Below are positions 56,331-64,000 of a stretch of DNA of 64,000 nt, one piece after another. The DNA is from Curvularia sp. ZM96 (lineage: Eukaryota > Ascomycota > Dothideomycetes > Pleosporales > Pleosporaceae). Each line of letters starts with the position of its first letter. Position 1 is the first letter of the stretch. The notes beneath the pieces were generated by a model. That model was not told the DNA's origin and did not search any database. It saw only the letters and a program-made list of their open reading frames with translations. The translations under genes were made by a program, and so were the position numbers. The stretch is taken from the NCBI GenBank assembly GCA_022457065.1, contig JAJGBQ010000007.1, forward strand, positions 1,488,001-1,552,000, given 5' to 3'.

Positions 56331-57078
56331 ATTCTCGAGTGGTTTGGCGGGGGGCGGGATGAGAGGACGTCGCAACGCTGTCTCGCACAGGCGGGACCAG
56401 AAATGTGAGAGAGGATCCGATGACGCCTGTGCCGCCACCGATTGGCCGAGAGCGGCTTGTGGCCCAAAGGGGTCTAGCCTGCAAAATCGACGAGGCGCGG
56501 GAGAGGGAGTGAGTGTGCCTGGATGGGCTGCGGATGCGTAAGAGAGCCGGCCGACATTATTGAAGCTCGTGGGCGTGGTGGAGACTGGCTAGAGCGTGTC
56601 CTGTGCCCTTCCCTCTGCTTTGCTCATCCACGACGACATCAACCGCCTGCTGCTCCCCTCATTCCCCTCCACCCTCCCCTTGGACACACACCACAACCCG
56701 TTGCCCGACCCCATTCTGACGCCAGCCTGCCAGTCTGCCTCCACCCTGTGCACGCCGTTCCGAGACGTCGCCGGAAACACGGCCACCATCGCCCGGCGCG
56801 CATTCGCTCCCACAGTGCTTGCTGCTGCCGCTGCTGCATACCGGATGCGCAACTCGGCTGCATAAAATCACCGTTTCGAACACTTACTCGACCGGGGCGT
56901 GGTTGTAGAGGCGGAGGATCCTCAGAGGCGGCACCACGACGACGGCAACGCTGCATCAACCTGGAGCCACGGCTTCATGGCAACCGTTGCCCAACAGCGC
57001 CAGCCAACATCTGCCCAGTCATCTCGATTACACCACGAAACAAGCCGCAGCAGCGCATCTGTTCCCTCGTCCGCCACC
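56331..57078. promoter_or_regulatory. Divergent promoter region, cym1 and taxilin
   Basis: 748 bp between start codons. GC-rich, with several open frames caused by composition. No specific binding site recognised. Confidence 0.45.
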
Positions 57079-58697
57079 ATGGCGCCCGCTCAGCACAACC
57101 CGGCGCCTGCGCCTGCGCCTGCGAAGAAGGCCAAGGGCAAGAAGGCCGCAGACCCCTCGGAGCAGCAGAAACAGATCCAGGCCAAGATTGCCCAGCTTGA
57201 GCTCGACCAGGCGGGAGATAAGGAGCAGGAACTTGAAATCGGTGCGTCAATGTCTTGCCATGCAGTGGTGGGGGCGGGGATGCTCTAGGTCGCGCACTTG
57301 ATGTCTGCATCTGCATCTGCATCGCCCGGAACCCGGACTTTATCTCGTGAATCTCTGGCTGACCATGGCATGGACAGAACGCGAAGTCAAGAAAGCAAAC
57401 CGCGAACTCTCCTCGCTCCTCTCCAACATGGACGGCCCGCTGTCTCGCCTCGAGGTCGTGCAGAAGCGATATACGGAGCTGCTGTCCGACATGAAGCGCA
57501 CAGAGCGCGAGCACCAAAAGGCGAAGAAGCGTGGCGATCAACTGCAAAAGGAAAAGGATGCGCAGAGATCGGAGCTGAACAAGGTCACCACTATGAAGGA
57601 CAAGCTGGACAAGCTGTCGCGTGACTTTGCCAAGGAGAATAAGAAACTCAAAGACGAACTGCATAAACTCGAAACCAGCGAGTCTGCCGCCCGGCAAGAG
57701 CTACACGAGCGCCTCGAGCATCTTGTCAACGACGTAGACGACTGCATAGCCGCTGCGAACGGGCCAGAACCGCAAAATCAGGCTGAGCAAGAACTGGATG
57801 AGCTGTAAGTCTACTAATTGCTGTTTAAGCTGCGTGTGGCATTGGCTAAGACAATTAGGTTCCGTCAAAAGTTCAAGTCGTTCATCGACCAGTACGAGTT
57901 GCGCGAGCTGCAGTACCATTCCATGCTTCGGCTCAAGGAGCTCGAAATACAGTACCACGCTGCCCGCCTTGAACAACAGCGCAAGCAACAAGAAGCCGAA
58001 TCATCAAAGTCGCATCAACTGACCCGCCAGGTCTCGACTTTTTCCCAGACAGAAACCGAGCTCCGCACCCAGCTCAACATTTATGTGGAAAAGTTCAAAC
58101 AGGTACGTCTAGTCCTTCTACCCCTAGCTGGTCTGTATCATCATGGTTAATACTGACCAGATGCAGGTTGAGGAAACCCTCAACAATTCCAACGACCTCT
58201 TTCTCACCTTCCGCAAGGAAATGGAGGAGATGTCTAAGAAGACGAAGCGCCTCGAGAAGGAGAACCAGAATCTGCAGCGCCACAAAGACATCACCAATCG
58301 AAATATTGGCGAAATGGTAGAAGAGCGCCAGAAGATGCAAGAGGAGCTCGCCAAGAAGACGAGGGAAAATGAGGAGCAGCGCAAGAAGATTGCTCGATTA
58401 GAGACGCTATGCCGCGGGATGCAAGCACAGGGTCGCGGCCAAGTCCCAATGCACGAGCTGGAACACGAGGAGCATGACGAAGAGGATGAGGAGGTCACCG
58501 AGAGTGAGTACGAGTACGAGGACGAAGATAGTGCAGAGTACGATGACGATACAGAGGAAGACGGCGTTGAACCCGCACCTGAACGTCGGCCCTTTGGTCC
58601 CGTGCCACCGCCACCGCCGCAACCACAGCCGGTTACGCAGGGTAAAGTCAATGGGCACAAACAGGTCAACGGGCAAATGAATGGAGTCAAACGCTAA
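57079..58697 (+). CDS. Taxilin-family coiled-coil protein
   Basis: 454 aa from four exons: 57079-57241, 57378-57804, 57859-58102 and 58167-58697. All introns are GT-AG. The N-terminus is Ala/Pro/Lys-rich (APAPAPAKKAKGKKA). About 50-370 is a nearly continuous coiled coil with the taxilin (myosin-like coiled-coil) pattern: RELQYHSMLRLKELEIQYH, FKQVEETLNNSNDLFLTFRK, EMEEMSKKTKRLEKENQNL and IARLETLCRGMQ. The C-terminus is highly acidic (TESEYEYEDEDSAEYDDD) and then Pro-rich. Taxilins bind syntaxins and ribosome-associated NAC and act in vesicle traffic; the fungal role is little defined. The acceptor of the last intron is doubled (CAG at 58160 and 58166, in frame), so two residues, MQ, may be added. 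Confidence 0.9.
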
Positions 58698-59373
58698 TAG
58701 CAATGTCAGTCACTCATGCTTCGTCCTCTTCACAGTCTGCAAAATTGCCTCGCAGCCGTGGCCAAAGGTCGTATCGATTGAGTGATCTGAATCGTTTCAA
58801 GTTGCGATGATACGCGTGTGTCGTTAACGTGATGAATATTTGGAATGATGAAAAAGTCGATTGCCGACGGCGTTGACGAGTTTCTGGTACAAGACTAGGA
58901 ACATATCAGGATGCCGTATACGTCGTTCACACAATAATATTGATCGATGAAGGTGCAAGATAGGAAGAGTACTCAGTCGTCAGCTGCGTCAGGTCATTGT
59001 TAAAGACGGTAACTCTGCAGAGTGACTGATGAAGAGGCGTATTAATTGCGTGCTATTGTTATACCTGTATTTCTGTGTAGGACAGACGTTGACCGGACCA
59101 AAGCAAGGAGGTGGTGGGCTTTGAAATGACGTACCGCGTCTAACCTTGCCAAACTTCACCGCTCGGACCCACTGCTTGCACCCTCTATTTATGACTAAAA
59201 GTGACGATTCTTGCTGCAGGATAACAGTTCCCGGTAGACCTAGACACAAAACGAACAAAAAACGCCATGGCGAAAATAACTAGGGTACACAAAGAATCCC
59301 GGTATAAAACTACCCGGCCCGAGCCAGACATTTAATCCGGGAAGTGTGTTGTTTGATTTTACTCTCGCCAACC
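58698..59373. other. Intergenic spacer
   Basis: 676 bp between two plus-strand genes: 3' UTR of taxilin and promoter of the transporter. No gene seen. Confidence 0.5.
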
Positions 59374-60863
59374 ATGTCCAACGAAACAGCACCTCTCCTC
59401 TCCTCCTACCACGACGAGCAGCGCGAAAGAGCACAGCAATTACTCGCAGCCCAGCAGCCCACGCCCAGCACACAGGACAACCCGGAAAATGGGTACCCTG
59501 TCGACCATGGCCGCGTAGCCTGGATGCAAGTCCTCGGCGGCTTCCTTCTCTTTGCCAACAGCTGGTATATTCCTCACTTTTCGATGTGACCTAGAAAACC
59601 CTAAACTGACCACCAAAAAAGGGGTCTACCCAACGCCTTCGGCGTCTTCCAAACATACTACCTCGACACACTAATGCCAGGTCAAGATGCAGCGCAAATA
59701 TCTTGGATTGGCTCAATCCAGCTCTTCTTCACCACCATCGGGTGTCTCCCCTGTGGCGTACTCATCGACAAAGGCTACCTCAAAAGCATCATTCTGGCAG
59801 GTACCTTGCTAGAATTGCTAGGTCTACTCCTAACGTCTTTTTTCCACGGCTACTGGCCCGTTTTCTTTGCGCAAGGCGTCTGCATGGGCATCGGTAGCGG
59901 GCTGCTTGCCCTTGTGCCCGTCGCGGTGCTCGCCATGTTCTTCGAGCGCAGGCGCATGTTAGCCACGGGCCTGGCATCCACAGGCGCAAGTGTAGCAGGT
60001 ATCGTGTATACGATTGCTATGCGCGCGCTGTTTACCAGCGTAGGATTCGTATGGTCCGTACGCATCTTTGCGCTCGTCATTCTATGTACGAATGCTGTGG
60101 CTTTTGCGGTCATGCGCTTGCAGCCGCTGCAGGGGGAGGGAAAGAGCTCGGGATTCGGATTCCATCACTTCAAGGATGCGCCGTATACGGTGTTTGTGGT
60201 AGCGTTTGCACTCTTCGTGGCGTCGTCGTTTGTGCCGTTTTTCTTTGTCCAGGAGTATGCGATCAAGTTGGGAGTGGAGAAGGAAATGGCGTTTAATCTG
60301 CTGAGTGTCATGAACGCGGCGAATATCTTCGGTCGCTTTGTGCCGAATTACGTGGCGGACAGGTATGTTTGGTTCTTTGCTACTTCTTTTCCTTCGCCTT
60401 CTTCCCAGCTGTTTTCCTCCTTCACGAAAAACCCAAACATGTCAGCTGACTGTGGATTAGATACGGAGGCGTCAACACCCTCTTACCACTGAGTATCGCA
60501 TGCATTGTCACACTGTGCATGCTCCCGCTGGCCCAAAACCTCAATGGCCTCATCGCCGTTAGCATCGTCTACGGTTTCCTATCTGGAGGCGTAATCATCA
60601 TCCCCGGACCTACTATTACAGATCTTTCGCCCACAAAATCAGAGATTGGCGTGAGACTAGGCTTGGCATACCTTGTTGCTGCTTTCGGTGGGCTGCTGGG
60701 GAACCCAGCTGCGGGTGCCATCAAGGGACAAGGAAATGGAGCAGTGGAGAATTTCAGGGGTGTCTGGCTTTTTGCTGTGGGGGTTATGAGTGCAGGTACA
60801 GTTGCATTAGTAGTCACGAGGTGGAGCAAGTTAGGCAGTGTTTGGGCCGTGGGCAGGGTGTGA
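59374..60863 (+). CDS. MFS transporter, monocarboxylate-transporter-like
   Basis: 444 aa from exons 59374-59564, 59622-60362 and 60461-60863. The introns are GTATAT...AAAAAG and GTATGT...GATTAG. A short cytosolic N-terminus is followed by about 12 membrane spans. Fungal MCT-like features are present: DHGRVAWMQVLGGFLLFANSW at the first span, then GLPNAFGVFQTYYLD, DKGYLKSIILAGTLLE, ASTGASVAGIVY and NIFGRFVPNYVADRYG. These relate it to yeast Mch proteins and animal SLC16. It probably sits in the plasma membrane or an internal membrane and moves a small organic acid or similar solute. The substrate is unknown. It converges on the peroxidase gene with only 94 bp between stop codons, so the 3' UTRs likely overlap. 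Confidence 0.92.
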
Positions 60864-60957
60864 GAATGTGCCCAGTTCAAAAGCTGCGGTTTCCCTGGCT
60901 GTTGTATGCCAGATATGAAGTAAATTCAAAATGAGAAAGAGTTGATTGTGCAAGGCT

Positions 60958-62622
60958 TTACCAGCCTGCGCGTCCTCCATCTACCAACAGTGTGTCTACA
61001 GCTTTTCCTCCTAGCGAAGCTTCTATTGTAAGCAAGCCGGTTGGCACAGCATCTAGCAAGATGTTGCCACCACAGAGCGTATAACCATCCAATGCTCCCG
61101 CCATGGCGCTTACCACGACATCTTTCCTGCTGATCTTTGGTGCCAAAGTCAAGGGCTGCGCAAAAGGAGCGGCAACACGCACAGCTAGGTTGTTGCAAGA
61201 GCTAGATCCCGCTACAGCAACGGTGACATTGAGTCCCTTGCCCTCCAAAGTTGTCAAGCTCGGCACCACAAATGCTTGACTGTTGATAGCAAAATCCTGC
61301 TTGATACCTCCGCCACGCACAGAGAAGGAGCTTGCATTTTGGATCGAGGGTCCAGATACGGAGAAAGGAAAATACGTCGTCACTCCGTATCCACCAGCAC
61401 CACGACCAAAAACAGACTGTCCGGTTTCCGCTTCCGCAGTAAGATGGGTGGTGGTATCGTGCTTGCCCATGTGAAGCGTGAGTGAACTTGGGGCTTTGGC
61501 ACCCGCTGCGGTCAGTACCCTGATCTTGCCGGAAAACGTCAACTTGCCGTCCGTCTTGGAGTAATCGTACGTCACGTTAACGGGCTTTACAGGAATGGCC
61601 GTAATGACATCGCCGAGTTTCACACCAGATGGCACAGTATCGATGGCGCGGCCCATGAGCTCGACGCAAGTATCTAGGAATGCTGGTCCTTGGGCGAACA
61701 GAGCTCGCATGGTGGCGTTGTTGTCGCTTTCGTAGAGCCGGAGGTCAGAGTTCATCGAGTCATTGAACGAAGTGACCAATGGGCCACCCTTATTGCCAGT
61801 CCAGTGGACATATTCGCCCACGACGAGTGGATCAAACACACCACGCGTAGTGTCGAAGTTGCTGCCACCGTTGGTATTGTTGGGGGTGACGAACGATTCA
61901 TCTACGACATCGGGGAAGCCGCCGTGATGCACAGAGCCCATAGTGTGGCCACATGCTGTGAGACCAATAGCGTCTACCTTGTCGAAGCCCGCGCGCTCAA
62001 AAAAGACGAGTGTTTCCTCGAGGTTTGTCTCTGGTGCTGGGACACCAGTAGTGGAGCCTGCAGAGAGAGCGTCGACACGCCCAGCACGGTACGGCATGTT
62101 GTTTCCTCCACATAGGTTGTTCGACATGACGGTTCCAACCGCAATGAGATCGGCCACTGGGAGAATATTCAGTCAGTAAACCATATTGTCTAGACAGCCG
62201 AGATTAAGGAAAAACGAAAAAAAAAACATACTAGAAACAGCGCCATTCACAAACGGTCTCCAAAAAGTGAAACTGTCATTGAAGGCACTTCCCTTGTTCT
62301 CCTCTCTTGCCGTCTCAAACCCTATGCTTGCATCCACACCGCCTGTACCTGCGCTCACATTCGCCGTAATGAAGTCGTGGAAAAGAACGCGCATCCACTG
62401 CGCTGCTGTGGTGCGGCCGCTGGTCCGCGCTGCATCACCAGTCTGCGTCACATAGCGGTCACACGGAGTGATTGCGGACGAAAAGTTGGATGCATGGGCG
62501 CCCCAGTTGTCGACGAGAATGTGTTCCAGGAGGTGCGTTTGGGCGTTGGGGTAGTAAAGTGCTGCGTCGGCCCTAGGCGCAAGTACTGCGACTGCGGTCG
62601 CGATTTTGAACAAGGTCGACAT
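60958..62622 (-). CDS. Secreted ascomycete class II haem peroxidase
   Basis: 529 aa from exons 62622-62232 and 62156-60958; the intron is GTATGT...TCCCAG (75 nt). The ATG at 62622 gives a signal peptide ending near PRADA; the longer frame opens with GTG. The distal haem site is in WMRVLFHDF (Arg and His), followed by GGVDASIGFE with likely calcium ligands and YRAGRVDA. The proximal His is in LTACGHTMGSVHHGGFP. This is the plant/fungal secretory peroxidase fold. After about residue 320 there is a C-terminal region of some 200 aa, rich in beta strands and N-glycosylation sites, unlike classical lignin or manganese peroxidases. It is predicted extracellular, oxidising phenolics or lignin-like substrates with H2O2. 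Manganese-binding residues cannot be judged by eye. Confidence 0.88.
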
Positions 62623-63440
62623 GAGGGCTCGGCGTACTCTCCGCCCAATATGTCTGCGACATGATGGTTTGATATATAACACAGGTGAAAATTTACTACT
62701 AGCCGCCAGCGCCTCTGGATCTGGCCAAAGGTAACTGTACTTTAGGCAACATTCCTATTTTGTAGATTGTGTGGCGAGCAGTGTAGAGCCGCGGAGGTGG
62801 TGGAGCAGACATGGCCAGTGACTTTGCTCATTTTCAATAGTCGTATGGAGTACGCGATTGGCTCTCCAACCTGCGTGTCCCATTACGGCAATACCCCTAA
62901 TGCTTAAGTAATCCGATAAGCTGGCATGCGTACGCCACGGGCCAGGCGAGATGCATACAGACCAGGTAGTGTGCCGCTGCACAGGGTTGCGCGCAGCTTT
63001 GGGGCGTCTTAATACTGCCTTGTTGGTATAGAGGGCGGTGTGGTGAGAAGGGGGTGTTTATGCAGATCTCTTGTGCTGTGCTCTTCGCTACCCTGAGGAT
63101 CCCGAGTTTGTCCGCTGCAGCTCGTATTGTGTGGTCATTTTTATAGTCTAGGCGTGCGCCTGTGATTTCTGCTACTGGTGATACTTTTCGTTTAATATGA
63201 ATGCCCTGGGAAACGTCTTCCTCGATACGCTGTCTGGACGTGTTGTGCACCGGGTGATTGTCGGCAATGAGCATTGGGGGTTGGGGAGGTGAGATCAAGA
63301 TGCCTCGGTTCACAGGGCAGATGAGATTCCCCGCAAGGAACTTGTGCTTGACCACAGACAGCCCAGTTACAGCCGCTATTTAGCATCCACTTCCCCAGAC
63401 CCGCCATGGAGCCCCAAATAGCATCCTCGATTTCTTCAAT
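62623..63440. promoter_or_regulatory. Divergent intergenic region, peroxidase and nitronate monooxygenase
   Basis: 818 bp between two divergent start codons. Apart from the TATA-like box near the peroxidase, no element or gene was recognised. Confidence 0.45.
62673..62678 (-). promoter_or_regulatory. TATA-like box of the peroxidase gene
   Basis: TATATA on the minus strand, about 50 bp upstream of the peroxidase ATG. Confidence 0.4.
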
Positions 63441-64000
63441 ATGGCACCACCGGTATTACAGACGCCGCTGTCGGAGCTGCTGGGCATCCAGTACCCTATC
63501 ATCCTAGCCGGCATGGCGCGAACGTCTGGCGGGCCTCTGGCGGCAGCCGTCTCCAATGCGGGCGGTCTGGGCGTGATTGGTGGCTTGGGCTACACTCCCG
63601 CGCAGCTCCAGTCCATCATCGACGACCTCAAGGCAAACCTCAATGACCAGAACCTCCCCTTCGGTGTCGACCTTGCCCTGCCCCAAGTGGGTGGCAGCGC
63701 GCGCAAGACAAACCACGACTATACGCACGGTCACCTCGATGAACTCATCGAAGTCACAATCAAGAATGGAGCCAAGCTGTTCGTCAGTGCTGTCGGGGTG
63801 CCGCCGGCGCGCACCATCAAGAGGCTTCACGAAGCCGGCATCTTGATCATGAACATGGTTGGACACCCCAAGCATGCAAAGAAGGCGCTGGACGCTGGAG
63901 TGGACATTGTTTGCGCGCAGGGCGGAGAGGGCGGTGGCCACACGGGCGACATTGCAAACAGCATTCTGATCCCGGCCGTGGTGGACGTTGCGCGCAGGTA
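63441..64000 (+). CDS. Nitronate monooxygenase (2-nitropropane dioxygenase family), 5' part
   Basis: The frame is open from ATG 63441 to the right edge, about 186 codons seen, 3' end missing. It begins MAPPVLQTPLSELLGIQYPI and continues IILAGMARTSGGPLAAAVSN, AGGLGVIGGLG, FGVDLALPQVGG, KLFVSAVGVPPARTIKRLHE and DIVCAQGGEGGGHTGDI. The GGEGGGHTG stretch is the FMN-phosphate-binding motif of the family, and the TIM-barrel order is normal. These flavoenzymes oxidise alkyl nitronates such as propionate 3-nitronate, a plant toxin, to aldehydes or oxoacids. The last bases (CGCAGGTA) could be a splice donor at about 63998. It lies divergent from the peroxidase gene. Confidence 0.93.
   Translation, partial: MAPPVLQTPLSELLGIQYPIILAGMARTSGGPLAAAVSNAGGLGVIGGLGYTPAQLQSIIDDLKANLNDQNLPFGVDLALPQVGGSARKTNHDYTHGHLDELIEVTIKNGAKLFVSAVGVPPARTIKRLHEAGILIMNMVGHPKHAKKALDAGVDIVCAQGGEGGGHTGDIANSILIPAVVDVARR

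Noticed and set aside
1..64000. CRISPR arrays, insertion sequences or a biosynthetic gene cluster
   Set aside because: No regularly spaced repeats, transposase motifs, or backbone enzymes (PKS, NRPS, terpene synthase) were seen; the neighbouring oxidoreductase, transporter and regulator genes are not close enough to one another to argue for a cluster.

Overview
The window is nuclear DNA of a filamentous ascomycete fungus. Evidence for this: short introns (about 45-135 nt) with GTAAGT/GTATGT donors and CTAAC-type branch points; a Zn2Cys6 regulator; a Ppo-type fatty-acid oxygenase; an AA9 lytic polysaccharide monooxygenase with a CBM1; and an ascomycete class II peroxidase. The overall content suits a plant-associated Dothideomycete (Pleosporales-like), but that placement is an inference from gene content, not a comparison. 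I rebuilt most gene models by hand from splice sites, requiring reading frame and total length to agree. This gave 22 protein genes (one cut by the right edge), one frameshifted pseudogene and one intron-containing tRNA. No transposons, rRNA or CRISPR arrays were seen.

Layout. 0-10 kb: a Cys-rich single-pass membrane protein (-), an SOD-fold mitoribosomal protein (+), a HeLo/STAND-N-like, proline-rich protein (+) and an Ies1-like INO80 subunit (-). 10-25 kb: a Bem3-like PX-PH-RhoGAP protein (-), mitoribosomal uS13m (-), ER cyclophilin B (+, divergent from uS13m over 256 bp) and the DEAD-box helicase Ded1 (+). 25-38 kb: a Ppo oxygenase (-), a DUF2235 hydrolase (+), a new two-exon small protein (-), an AA9 LPMO with an abnormal splice donor (-) and a dihydrodiol-dehydrogenase-like oxidoreductase (+). 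40-51 kb: a Zn2Cys6 factor (+), a coiled-coil pseudogene (-), a GPI-type secreted protein (-), tRNA-Glu(CTC) and a seven-exon coiled-coil membrane protein (-). 51-64 kb: a secreted M20 peptidase (+), the presequence protease Cym1 (-), a taxilin (+), an MCT-like MFS transporter (+), a secreted class II peroxidase (-) and the 5' part of a nitronate monooxygenase (+).

There is no obvious biosynthetic cluster. Three genes serve mitochondria (SOD-like mitoribosomal protein, uS13m, Cym1). Several encode secreted or cell-surface proteins typical of plant-biomass or host contact (AA9, class II peroxidase, M20 peptidase, GPI protein). Genes are mostly arranged as divergent or convergent pairs. The most notable observations concern RNA processing: a second, membrane-anchoring 3' exon downstream of cyclophilin B; an AT-AG intron in the AA9 gene; two well-supported GC-AG introns and one likely third; and two in-frame, stop-free introns (in ded1 and the ies1-like gene).
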